A DNA stretch of 64,000 nt from Amycolatopsis balhimycina FH 1894 (GTDB taxonomy: Bacteria > Actinomycetota > Actinomycetes > Mycobacteriales > Pseudonocardiaceae). Made by a program: the position numbers and the translations under genes. Below the pieces are notes generated by a model, which saw only the letters and a list, made by a program, of their open reading frames with translations, ran no database searches and was not told where the DNA came from. Of this stretch, positions 18,362-26,689 are shown in pieces. The stretch is taken from assembly GCF_000384295.1 (NCBI RefSeq), contig NZ_KB913037.1, forward strand, positions 4,474,868 to 4,538,867, read 5' to 3'. Position 1 is the stretch's first letter. Every line of letters starts with the position of its first letter.

Positions 18362-18600
18362 CCAGTTCTCCTTGCATCAACGTGACGATGTCAGCAAGGA
18401 GGGCACCGCTACTTCGAGCCGGGCAGACCCCTTTCCAGCCACTCCTCGCACGGTGCTCGGCGAGACGCATGCCATTAGAGAGCCACACCAATGACACCGG
18501 CGGGCAGCCGATGGTGGGAGCGACTCACCGAGCACCTGGACCAGAATCTGGCCGGACCCGGCCCTGCCGCCCAGTCTTAAGTAGCCGATGAGCGAGCACA
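18362..18600 (-). ncRNA. Candidate IS110 bridge RNA region
   Basis: The non-coding segment directly upstream of an IS110 transposase is where IS110-group elements encode their bridge RNA. Here GGTGCTCGGCGAG (18452-18464) can pair with CTCACCGAGCACC (18524-18536), closing a loop of about 60 nt in which further small hairpins are possible. There is no open frame with a ribosome site. The existence of an RNA is inferred from family knowledge and this foldability. The guide loops were not identified. Confidence 0.4.
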
Positions 18601-18714
18601 GGGCCAGCGACGGCGCCCGACATCGGTGGCACCATGGCCTCATTCGGTGGCCAGGCAGAACACGGCCCGGCGCGGCGAACGAGTTCCCTGTGACACCCCG
18701 GCGGCGCCCGGCAT

Positions 18715-18990
18715 AACCTGGCCCGCGACCACGGCCTCTTCGACCTGGTCCTGGCCGAAGGCCTCTTCGACTACCTCGAAGAACGCTTCGCCCGAGCCCT
18801 GATCCGCACCACTCTGTCCCGCCTGTACCGCCCCGGAAGCCCGTTCTACTTCTCCAACATCACGACCCCGAACCTCTACGCCGCCCTGATGACCCACATC
18901 AGCCGCTGGAACCTCGTCGAACGCATCCCCGCCGATGCCACTGGCCTAACGCTGTTCGCGACGGTGCGGCACGCTGACGAGCCGGGGTGA
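18715..18990 (+). pseudogene. C-terminal fragment of a class I SAM-dependent methyltransferase
   Basis: The frame encodes HGLFDLVLAEGLFDYLEERFARALI...LYRPGSPFYFSNITTPN...ISRWNLVERIPAD and ends at a proper TGA. FDLVLAEGLFDYL and the later PGSPFYFSNI match the motif II and III region of Rossmann methyltransferases. The N-terminal SAM-binding half (GxGxG) is missing and there is no start or ribosome site. It is a fragment within the decayed zone right of the IS110 element. Confidence 0.55.
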
Positions 18991-19029
18991 TCCACGCAGT
19001 CGGCTACGTGTTCGTCGCCGACGCAGCCA

Positions 19030-19315
19030 CGATCGTCGGTCGAGGCCTTCGATGATGCGCTAGTCCCGCTCGACGCCGTCAGCAAGTGCGGCCAGCGCCT
19101 CGTGGTAGGCCGCACCCGCACGTGCGACGACCGCCTGTTCGAAGTGTCGAACTCGACCAGGACAGTGCGCTCGGCGATTCCGGCGTCATGCGCCACGACC
19201 CGACTGCCACGGGCGAGGACCCGACCGTCCCCGGCTTTGACGGCCGGAGGGGCAGCTTGTTGTAGGCAGCCAGCTTCTCAGGGTCTGAAATGGTGCGGTA
19301 GACGCTGACCAACAT
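19030..19315 (-). pseudogene. Frameshifted DUF1330-like protein
   Basis: Three consecutive minus-strand frames give MLVSVYRTISDPEKLAAYNKL, then MAHDAGIAERTVLVEFDT, then FEQAVVARAGAAYHEALAALADGVERD followed by a stop. Joined, they read as a compact DUF1330 protein (about 90 aa, ferredoxin-like fold): the AAYNKL start, the ERTVLVEFDTFEQAV strand-helix and the AYHEALAAL helix are typical. At least two frameshifts are required, so it is inactive. The start ATG is intact. Confidence 0.6.
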
Positions 19316-19617
19316 CGGATCCCGCGCCGAGGCAGACCGTCCAGCTCTGCACCGGCCTGCCCTCGGCGGCCGGTGCAGAAGTCCGGCGCCTGCTCACGTT
19401 CGCCAAAGTCAACCTCGCCCCGGGCGCGGACACAAATCATGATCACAGTTCCCGCTCGCGCGCTGTCGATCTCAAGCCCGACGGCTACGAGTGCTGTGTC
19501 CACACGGGGAGTCGCTGCGCCGCAATTCCACGGCTGAACTGGGCGTCGGCGGTTGGGACGGCGACCTCCCCCGAGACCGTGGACGCCGGAACCAGCATCA
19601 CCAGGCCGCAGCAAGCG
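19316..19617. other. No supported gene; possible decayed coding DNA
   Basis: A plus-strand frame reads RRLLTFAKVNLAPG, which faintly recalls the fibronectin-like C-terminal domain of GH3 glycosidases, but the similarity breaks after a few residues. I see no complete gene or clear regulatory site. Confidence 0.3.
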
Positions 19618-19652
19618 CACGGACCTGGCTCCGGTATAGAGCCAGGTCCGTG
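19618..19652 (-). terminator. Perfect hairpin terminator of the lectin gene
   Basis: CACGGACCTGGCTC (19618-19631) pairs perfectly with 19639-19652 around a 7-nt loop CGGTATA. The 14-bp stem lies 10 nt beyond the lectin stop codon on the minus strand. Confidence 0.8.
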
Positions 19653-19662
19653 GGGTCAGGTA

Positions 19663-20070
19663 CTACGCGCTGACCGGTGCGAGCCGCCAGTGTTGCTTGG
19701 CGCCGCCCCAGCAAGCCCACTGCATGGCCGGAGCGCCCTGGTCGAGGCCGGACCCTGCTACGTCGAGACACCTCTGGCTGTTGAGTGGATGGATCTCGTA
19801 GTAGCCGTTTCCGGCATCGCCGAGGCGCCACTTCTGGTTGGCGCCGCCCCAGCAGTCCACTGCCACGACCGGAACTCCGTCTCCGTTGCCGGCAGACTCA
19901 ACGTCGAGGCATCTCTGGGTGAGCTGGGACCTGATTTCGAAGTATTGGTCAATCGGAATATTGGCCTGGTGATTCGGCGCGGTACTGGCCTGAGCCATCG
20001 CTGGGCCAAAGCCGAAGAACAGAGCCAGCGTACCCACGAGAACCCCAAGGTAGCGCCTGAACTTGCTCAT
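19663..20070 (-). CDS. Secreted ricin-type (beta-trefoil) lectin domain protein
   Basis: 135 aa. Residues 1-28 form a signal peptide (MSKFRRYLGVLVGTLALFFGFGPAMAQA). The mature part has two ricin-B repeats, each with the RCLDV...DG/QG...CWGGA..KWRL/HWRL pattern: RCLDVESAGNGDGVPVVAVDC with QKWRL, then RCLDVAGSGLDQGAPAMQWAC with QHWRL. The QxW signature and the paired cysteines are intact. A usual trefoil has three repeats, so this is a short two-repeat version. It would be exported and bind carbohydrate; no catalytic domain is attached. It is transcribed away from the AfsR-like gene with about 200 bp between them and ends at a perfect terminator. Confidence 0.85.
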   Translation of the reverse strand: MSKFRRYLGVLVGTLALFFGFGPAMAQASTAPNHQANIPIDQYFEIRSQLTQRCLDVESAGNGDGVPVVAVDCWGGANQKWRLGDAGNGYYEIHPLNSQRCLDVAGSGLDQGAPAMQWACWGGAKQHWRLAPVSA

Positions 20071-20267
20071 GATGTCGGTAACTCCTCATCGCCACGGATG
20101 TCGACACGCCGGACCCGGTGGCCTGGCCGCCTTGCTGAAGCAACACCGCAGTGGTGGACAGGTCGACGGTGCTCGCCGGATAATGGCCGGCAGCTTGCGG
20201 GATCCTTGGTGGCTGCCGGTGTCTGCCGGTGCCCGGTCTTGCAAGGCGCGTCGGTGGTGGTGAGGTC

Positions 20268-23200
20268 GTGGAAATTCGGCTGCTGGGAGTAGTCGAGGTC
20301 TGGGACCGCGGCAGGCGGCTGCCGGACCTCGGTACACCGCAGCAGCGAGCCGTCCTGGCGGCGCTGGCCGTGGACGCCGGCCGCCCGGTGATGCTGCAGA
20401 CGCTCATCGATCGGATCTGGGATCAGGCTGCCCCGGTCGCGGCCAGACCAGCGCTGTACGCCCACATCTCTCGTCTGCGAAAGACCTTGAATCAGGCCGA
20501 AACGGTCCCGCAGGCAGGGCCGGTCCGCCAGGCGGGCGGATACGCGTTGGACATCGACCCGGATAGCGTCGACCTGCACCGGTTTCACCGGTTGACCACC
20601 GCGGCCCGCCACTCCGAGCTTCTGGTTGCCGAGCAGGTCCGCCTGCTGAACGAGGCCCTTGGTCTGTGGCGGGGGCTTCCGTTGGCTGACCTGCCCGGCG
20701 AATGGGCCGCCCGGATGCGCGAGGACTGGAACCAGCAACGGCTGGACGGCACCGTTGCGTGGGCACGAGCCGAACTACGGCTCGGCCACTACGACGAGGT
20801 GATCGGGCCGGTACGGGAACTGCTGAGCGAACACCCGCTGACCGAGCCACTGACCGCGATACTGATGCGTGCCCTGGTGGCCGCAGGCCGAGACTCCGAG
20901 GCATTGGATCGCTATTCCCTCACCCGGAGTCGGCTGGGAGACGAACTGGGAAGCGACCCCGGCCCGGAACTGCGCGCATTGCACGCTGCGATTCTCCGCG
21001 GCGAACCGTTGTCGAGCGCGAAGAGCACATTGATCCCGGAACCGGCGCCCATGCGGCCACCGGTACCCCGGCAGCTACCCGCCCATACGCCCCGCTTCGC
21101 GGGGCGCGCGAACGAACTGGCCGAGTTGGAAACCTTGCTCGAGAAATCCACGCAAGACGGCGTGGCCACGGTCGTGATCACCGCGATCAACGGCACAGCG
21201 GGGGTCGGCAAGACCGCGTTGGCGCTGCACTGGGCACACCACGTCGCCGAGCGGTTCCCGGACGGGCAGCTGTACGTGAATCTACGAGGGTTCGATCCCA
21301 CCGGCACACCGGCCCGACCCGGCGAGAGCCTGCGCGGGTTCCTGCATGGCCTGGGTGTGCACCCTGAGCAGATTCCCACCACCGTGGACGCGCAAGCGGC
21401 GTTGTACCGCAGCCTCACGGCCGAGCGACGTCTGCTGGTCGTGCTGGACAACGCCCGCGATGCCGAGCACCTGCGACCGCTGCTGCCGGCCGGCCCGGGA
21501 TGCCTGGTGGTCGTCACCAGCCGAAACCAGCTCGCCGGGCTCACCGCACAGGAAGGAGCCCGTCTCATCACGCTGGACGTGCTCACCGCGGAGGATGCGC
21601 TTGCGCTGCTGACGCGACACCTCGGCCACGACCGTGTGGCTGCCGACCCGGACGCTGTCACCGAACTGATCGAGCAGTGCGCCCGGTTGCCGCTCGCGCT
21701 GGCGATCGTGGCGGCGCGAGCTACCACCTACCCGAGCTTCGCGCTGAGGGTGCTTGTCAAAGAACTCTCCGACGCATCCACTCGGTTGGCGAGCTTGGAC
21801 ACCGGCGACGCCACCACAAGCATCCGTACCGTGTTCTCCTGGTCCTACGACCATCTCAGTGCTGAGGCTCGTCGGATGTTCCGCCTCTTCGGTCTGCATC
21901 CTGGTCCCCACATCGCCCTTTTCGCGGCCGCCCGGCTCGCCGACCTGGACCCGGCTCGGACACGAGAAACACTCGACGAGCTGGTCCAAGCGCAGCTGCT
22001 GATGCAATTCACCCCCGGCCGTTACACGTGTCACGATCTTTTGCGCGCGTATGCCGTGAACCTCAGTGCGGCCCACGATCCGGAAGATGACCGGTCCAGT
22101 GCGATAACCCGGCTGTTCGACCACTACCTGCAGACGACCGCTTCTGCGATGCGCTTCATTCACCATCCGAAGGACCAGTACTGGTCCGATGTCCCCCCGC
22201 CCGCCGAGTCCGCGTCACCGATCGCCGACCTCGCGACGGCCGACGCCTGGTTCACCGCGGAAAGGGTCAACCTCAGCGCGATCATCGCCCACGCAGTCAC
22301 CCGTGGTTCGTACCCTGACACCGCCCGGTTGGCCGTCATACTGCTCTTTCGCTGTGTCGAACTCGGCGACAACTACGCAGACTCGTTGACCATCTACAGC
22401 CACGCTCTGCGTGCGGCGCAGGACGCGGGCGATCACGCCACCGAAGTATATGCCCTGACCTACATCGGCATTGCCCACTGGCAACGAGGTCACTATGAGC
22501 AGGCCATCAACCATCACGAGCACGCGATCACGGTTTCCCGAGAAATCGGCAATCCTGTCACCGAAGCTCTTGCCCTGAGCTATCTCGGCCTCGTGCACTG
22601 GCGCCAGGGCAACTACAGGCTCGCGACGGAAGATCACCAGCACGCACTGCTGCTGGCCCGTGGCAACGACAGCGCAGCAGCTGAAGCCATCACGCTGAAC
22701 TTTCTCGGCCTCGTCCACTCGCAGCAGGGCCAGTACTCGGTGGCTATCGAACGTTACCAAAGCGCCGCGGCGATCGGCCGACGCATCGGCGACCGAGTGG
22801 TAGAAGCCTTCGCGATGAACAACTGCGGCGTTGTTCACCGGCGCCAGGGTCGTTACGAACTGGCGACCGAGCAGCACCGACGGTCGATCGCCATCTCCCG
22901 CGACATCGGCGACCGCATGGGAGAGGCCTTCGCGTTGAACAATCTCGGTGTTGTCCATATCCAACAGGGACATTACGGGCCGGCCGTCGAGCATCTCCAG
23001 CAGGCCCTCGCCGCGTTCCGCGAGACGGGGTTCGTGTTGGGTGAAACCCTGGCCACGAACAACATCGGCATTGTGCTTTGCCGGCAGGGGCACTACGCGC
23101 AAGCGGCCGAGCACCACCGGCAGGCCCTCGCGGCAGCTCGCGATATCGGTGACCGGGCCGCCGAACCGCAAATGCTCAACAATCTCGGCGAAAGCTGCCT

Positions 23201-23465
23201 GGCAAGCGGTTTCCTCGACCAAGCGCGAATCAACTACATGGCTGCCCTCGCTCTGGCCACCGAACTCGGTGACCCCTACGAGCAAGCCCATGCCTGCCAC
23301 GGAGCCGCCAAGTACGACCTCGCCGTAGGTGATCGCCTGCAAGCACAACGCCACGTGCGGCAGGCACTGGCTCTCTTCGTCGATCTTGACGTGCCCGACG
23401 CCAACGCCGCCCGGGACACGCTCGCGACTCTCGACAGAAGCCGAGCCGCTCAAAATGGTCACTGA
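20268..23465 (+). CDS. AfsR/SARP-like regulator: BTAD, NB-ARC ATPase and TPR repeats
   Basis: About 1065 aa. GTG 20268 follows GGTGAGG, better than GTG 20229. Residues 1-95 form the OmpR-like DNA-binding domain (VEIRLLGVVEVWDRG, LGTPQQRAVLAAL). Residues 95-240 form the BTAD. From about 270 an NB-ARC module has Walker A GTAGVGKTALALHWAH (near 310) and LLVVLDNARDAEHLRPLLP. Residues 700-1030 hold about eight TPR-type units (EAFALNNLGVVHxxQGHY). SARP-NB-ARC-TPR proteins are ATP-switched transcriptional activators, AfsR being the model. The next gene overlaps its 3' end by 11 nt, so the pair is coupled. In this island it could equally act as a STAND sensor. Confidence 0.9.
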   Translation: MEIRLLGVVEVWDRGRRLPDLGTPQQRAVLAALAVDAGRPVMLQTLIDRIWDQAAPVAARPALYAHISRLRKTLNQAETVPQAGPVRQAGGYALDIDPDSVDLHRFHRLTTAARHSELLVAEQVRLLNEALGLWRGLPLADLPGEWAARMREDWNQQRLDGTVAWARAELRLGHYDEVIGPVRELLSEHPLTEPLTAILMRALVAAGRDSEALDRYSLTRSRLGDELGSDPGPELRALHAAILRGEPLSSAKSTLIPEPAPMRPPVPRQLPAHTPRFAGRANELAELETLLEKSTQDGVATVVITAINGTAGVGKTALALHWAHHVAERFPDGQLYVNLRGFDPTGTPARPGESLRGFLHGLGVHPEQIPTTVDAQAALYRSLTAERRLLVVLDNARDAEHLRPLLPAGPGCLVVVTSRNQLAGLTAQEGARLITLDVLTAEDALALLTRHLGHDRVAADPDAVTELIEQCARLPLALAIVAARATTYPSFALRVLVKELSDASTRLASLDTGDATTSIRTVFSWSYDHLSAEARRMFRLFGLHPGPHIALFAAARLADLDPARTRETLDELVQAQLLMQFTPGRYTCHDLLRAYAVNLSAAHDPEDDRSSAITRLFDHYLQTTASAMRFIHHPKDQYWSDVPPPAESASPIADLATADAWFTAERVNLSAIIAHAVTRGSYPDTARLAVILLFRCVELGDNYADSLTIYSHALRAAQDAGDHATEVYALTYIGIAHWQRGHYEQAINHHEHAITVSREIGNPVTEALALSYLGLVHWRQGNYRLATEDHQHALLLARGNDSAAAEAITLNFLGLVHSQQGQYSVAIERYQSAAAIGRRIGDRVVEAFAMNNCGVVHRRQGRYELATEQHRRSIAISRDIGDRMGEAFALNNLGVVHIQQGHYGPAVEHLQQALAAFRETGFVLGETLATNNIGIVLCRQGHYAQAAEHHRQALAAARDIGDRAAEPQMLNNLGESCLASGFLDQARINYMAALALATELGDPYEQAHACHGAAKYDLAVGDRLQAQRHVRQALALFVDLDVPDANAARDTLATLDRSRAAQNGH

Positions 23466-25341
23466 ACTCACGTCGGGCGGCACCTGGCCCAGCCGAGTTC
23501 GAACCAGCACCGGTTCCTGCACCCGGCCGGGCCGGCAGCAGTGTCTCGGCGCATCGCCTGCCGGTCGGGCAGCCACGGCCGCGACAGCGAGCAAGCCAGG
23601 CGCACCGCCCGCCGGACTCCAAGCCCGACCACGCCGGCGCGCCGCGCGGAGACTGATCGAACCCCAGCCGTGGCCGTGGCCGGACCTCGAAGTCAAGAGC
23701 TTCCTCGCCGCCCTGTGGGCCAGGCAGGACCGCGACCTCGTGCCCGTTCTCCGCCGGTTGCTGCAGCGCCGCCACCGCGACGTCAACTACCGCTTCCTCG
23801 TCGAACTGCACAGGCAGGGCGTGGAACTGCCGCCGAAGGTGCACACCAAACTAGTGGAAATACTGGCCGGCTGGGTCGCCGAGCACGGCCGGAGCCACGA
23901 CGAATGGCGCGCGGCGGCCGAAGGCTTGAACCGCATCGACAGCCAGCGGGCCGCCACGGTCCTCCAGGTGACGGCCCGGAACGGTGCAGGCTGGCAACGT
24001 CGCCTCGACTCCAGTCTGATGTTGTTGGAACACAACGCCCCGATCGGCATCCAAGCCCTCGAAGACCTCACCACCGAAGGAACGCTCGACGGTCCGGACC
24101 GGCTGAAGGCCGCGAAATACCTGCTCGCGCACCATCACCGGCGTGGGATGGCCGCGCTCGGAAGGCTCGCCCGCGACGTCCGACCGGACGACCTCCGAGT
24201 GGAAGTAGCGCGCTTCATTGCCGAGCACGACTCCCAGCGTGGCGGCGAACTGCTCCGCGCCGTCGCCTATGACCCCGACGCCTCTGAGGAAGCCAGGCTC
24301 AGTGCGGGACGCGCACTCGGCCCAGGCGCGGATGCGGACGCCTTGGCCTTCCTCAGCAGCCGCCACGAGTTATCCGACCGTATCCGCTTGGATGCCGCCC
24401 TGACGATCGAAACCAGGGACGCCGGTGCCGGTACCTCTTTGCTGCTCGCCCTCGCCCAAGACCATCTAGTGAACGTCGACATCCGTCTTGAGGCCGCGCA
24501 GGAACTCACCGACCGCGACGACGCGTCTGCTGTGCACGCGTACAAGTCGATCGTCGACAGCAAGACAGTCACGAAAGACGTCCGGATCGAGACGGCCGAG
24601 CGAATCGCCGCCATCGACTCAGGAGCTGGCCTGGAACTTCTGCTCGAGCTCGTAGCGGATCCGACATTCGGCAACGCGCGAATCCTTGCTGGGCTCGCCG
24701 CCGGCCGCATAGACCCCAACGCCGCCGCACGCGCGTTGACCGGCCTGGTCGGCGTCGACAGCAAGTACAACAGCCGCCGTGATCATTGGTCGTCCTCCCG
24801 CGCCGACGGCGAAGAGTTATCGATCCGGGCCGCACGGGAGGCCCCGCAACTGGATGCAGAAGTCGGTGTCAGCGCCCTCCAAGAAATGATCACAACGCAA
24901 CAGTTCTCCACGAAACTACGGCTGGCCGCATTAACCGCGCTGGGTGAGGTGGACTCCGTGAAAGGCATAGAGGCCGCCCAGAGACTGGTGGAAAGCTACG
25001 AATCCTCGCCCGCAATCGAGTTAGGCGCCGCCGAGCAGATCTGGCGTTTGGACAGCGAGTCGGGCCGCGACATCATTTTCCAGGTAGCCTCCTTTTCTAG
25101 GGTTGCTGCCGGCGATAGAATCGACTGCGGCAGACGGATCGGCAGCACCGATAAGACGCTGGGAATCAAGATTCTGCGCCAGGTGGCTTTCGACACCTCC
25201 GTCAGTCCGAGAGTTCGACTCGATGCCGCTTCCGAAGTCCAAAACCTCGACGTGTCCCGAGGCATTCGGCTACGCGCCGGGCTAACCACGGAAGCACCCA
25301 TCAAGGACTACCTCAAGCGACTCGAGGGCCGTGACACATAA
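23455..25341 (+). CDS. HEAT-like repeat protein coupled to the AfsR-like STAND gene
   Basis: About 628 aa from ATG 23455, which overlaps the upstream stop (ATGGTCACTGA). The first 65 residues are low-complexity and rich in Thr, Pro and Arg, so a later start is possible. From about residue 75 the protein consists of helical repeats of about 36 residues: (I/V)RLxAAxxLxxxDxxxGxxLLxxLAxDxxxx. Examples are IRLDAALTIETRDAGAG, IRLEAAQELTDRDDASA and VRIETAERIAAIDSGAG. There is no enzyme motif, signal peptide or membrane segment. Such solenoids bind proteins, so it is probably the partner, sensor platform or effector regulator of the NB-ARC protein. No named family is recognised. Confidence 0.7.
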   Translation: MVTELTSGGTWPSRVRTSTGSCTRPGRQQCLGASPAGRAATAATASKPGAPPAGLQARPRRRAARRLIEPQPWPWPDLEVKSFLAALWARQDRDLVPVLRRLLQRRHRDVNYRFLVELHRQGVELPPKVHTKLVEILAGWVAEHGRSHDEWRAAAEGLNRIDSQRAATVLQVTARNGAGWQRRLDSSLMLLEHNAPIGIQALEDLTTEGTLDGPDRLKAAKYLLAHHHRRGMAALGRLARDVRPDDLRVEVARFIAEHDSQRGGELLRAVAYDPDASEEARLSAGRALGPGADADALAFLSSRHELSDRIRLDAALTIETRDAGAGTSLLLALAQDHLVNVDIRLEAAQELTDRDDASAVHAYKSIVDSKTVTKDVRIETAERIAAIDSGAGLELLLELVADPTFGNARILAGLAAGRIDPNAAARALTGLVGVDSKYNSRRDHWSSSRADGEELSIRAAREAPQLDAEVGVSALQEMITTQQFSTKLRLAALTALGEVDSVKGIEAAQRLVESYESSPAIELGAAEQIWRLDSESGRDIIFQVASFSRVAAGDRIDCGRRIGSTDKTLGIKILRQVAFDTSVSPRVRLDAASEVQNLDVSRGIRLRAGLTTEAPIKDYLKRLEGRDT

Positions 25342-25353
25342 AACCGGACGACG

Positions 25354-25752
25354 TCAGCTCTGCTCGCCGGGATTCCATTCGAGGGTGACCTTTGGGTTCG
25401 CCTTCGCGGTCCCCTTGACCAGGATCGCCGTCAATTGACCACTCTCCACTCCGACCTCGCAGCCGAATTCGACCGCCACCTTCGCCGGCTTGATCTTCCG
25501 CACGCCACCGAGGAGGGCATCGGTGACGGATACGGTCAACGCCCCGAGCGAGTCCGTGAACTCAGTGAAACCCAGAAGTCGCGCCGCGACTTCCTGGTCC
25601 TCCTGCTCCCCGACCGGGGTAACCTCGACGAACAGCGTGCGCCCCTCAATCTCTACTGGGACATGGACGGGGCACGTCGGCTGCGAGTACTCCTCAGTCA
25701 CCAAATACCTCTCAGATGTCGGGCTTGCGGCTGGATCATCTTGCTGACACAA
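25354..25752 (-). CDS. Trypco1 (trypsin-co-occurring domain 1) protein, CU044_2847 family
   Basis: 132 aa. The N-terminal part (VHVPVEIEGRTLFVEVTPV) is followed by a helix (FTEFTDSLGALTVSVTDAL) and strands PAKVAVEFGCEVGVESG.LTAILVKGTAKANPKVTLEWNP. The pattern VxVEFGxEVxxxSGxLTAxLVKGxxxAxxxVTLxW is typical of Trypco1, a small domain that accompanies trypsin-like peptidase and STAND conflict systems in actinobacteria (described by the Aravind group, 2020). Here no trypsin gene is adjacent. Instead it converges on the HEAT-like/AfsR-like pair with 12 bp between stop codons. The second Trypco1 at 38056 is next to a trypsin-STAND gene. The first ~15 residues may be untranslated. Confidence 0.75.
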   Translation of the reverse strand: MCQQDDPAASPTSERYLVTEEYSQPTCPVHVPVEIEGRTLFVEVTPVGEQEDQEVAARLLGFTEFTDSLGALTVSVTDALLGGVRKIKPAKVAVEFGCEVGVESGQLTAILVKGTAKANPKVTLEWNPGEQS

Positions 25753-26148
25753 CGACCGCGGTCGCTACGGCGCTCACCCGAATGCTCAACTTTCGCTGCC
25801 TGCCGCAGGTCAGTCAGAGCCAAGTGGAAGTGCCTTGTTCAGTTTCCTGAGCTTGCTGGCCACTCTCGTGTTCCTGTGGAAGGTCTACAAGCAGGGCGGC
25901 CGCAGTGACCTCACCGCCGTCGCCCGAGCGCTTCACGAAGCCCCGTGCACCGCCGCCGCCCCGCGGCCAGCAGCCGAGGAGGTACTGCGCGGCGGCCAGC
26001 CGCAAAGCCGGCGGCGGAGCTCCAGCCGTCACGCCGCTCGGACCAACCGGTTAGGCAGTCAATAGGGCGGGCCTGAGCAGACATTTCGGGCATTCCGTGA
26101 TCGCGACCGGCGACGATTGAGGCGTGTCCGCCGCGCACACAGACAACC
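25753..26148. other. No clearly supported gene
   Basis: A TTG-initiated plus-strand frame at 25835-26065 starts with a plausible membrane helix (MFSFLSLLATLVFLWKVYK), but after about 35 residues the translation degrades into Arg/Ser-rich sequence. It is either a frameshifted small membrane protein or chance. The rest looks like intergenic DNA upstream of the Trypco1 gene. Confidence 0.3.
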
Positions 26149-26560
26149 TCATCCACGGTCGTCATCATCGCCGAGATCGTTGAAGAGAGCGTCGAGGTCG
26201 TCGGCGGCGTCCTCGTCATCGAGAGGCAGGGCATCGGCGTAGTTCCGCAGGGTCGTGGAGGGTCCCGGTGACGTAGCCGGGCGGCGGCTTTCAGGATCTT
26301 GCCCTGGGACACCAGATGAGTGCCCACGGTGTGCCGCAGCCGGTGCAGCATGGCGTCCGGCAAGCCGGCCGCTCCGCAGCCGCTCAAACCGGTGTCCGAG
26401 ACCCCCGGCTGCACCGGCGCGCGACGGTCGGGCCGGGCCGAGAACAGCCACGGCCCCACCTCGTCGCCGGCCAGCGGATGGTGCTGCCACGCCCGGACAT
26501 GGTCGTTCCAGCACCGGACCGTGGTCGCCCCAGAGTCAGGCGGCCACGCGAATGAGTCTT
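26149..26560 (-). pseudogene. C-terminal catalytic part of a tyrosine integrase, frameshifted
   Basis: The minus strand encodes DEVGPWLFSARPDRRAP...LHRLRHTVGTHLVSQGKILKAAARLRHRDP in one frame, and then STTLRNYADALPLDDEDAADDLDALFND in the next. Together these hold the integrase HxLRHT box, the LxHRDPSTTL box and the catalytic tyrosine (RNYAD). A one-base deletion near 26262 separates the His box from the Tyr. The N-terminal domains and the first catalytic Arg are missing, because the frame merges with other decayed DNA near 26560. This is a dead recombinase fragment. Whether it belongs to the same original gene as the fragment at 3173 cannot be told. Confidence 0.65.
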
Positions 26561-26689
26561 GGTCGGACCGATCACCACATCCTTCGCGGCACGCTCGATC
26601 GACAGCTACACCGAGGCGTACCGCGAAATGGTGCGCCTGCTCGGCCTGAAGCACGCCGGCCACCCCGACTACCGGGAGAAGTGACAACC

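Larger units (their letters stand above)
17135..18600 (-). mobile_element. IS110-family insertion sequence (ends approximate)
   Basis: It comprises the transposase gene plus a non-coding segment upstream (18362 to about 18600) with strong potential RNA structure. IS110 elements lack terminal inverted repeats and make no long target duplications, so exact ends cannot be read by eye. The left end abuts or truncates the GNRA-leader gene, and the right end borders a methyltransferase pseudogene. Confidence 0.7.

Noticed and set aside
19320..19560. Possible GH3 glycosidase C-terminal remnant (RRLLTFAKVNLAPG)
   Set aside because: Only about 14 residues match; too short to support a family.
25835..26065. 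Possible small membrane protein MFSFLSLLATLVFLWKVYK...
   Set aside because: The helix is plausible but the rest degrades into Arg/Ser-rich sequence, and the TTG start has only a weak ribosome site.
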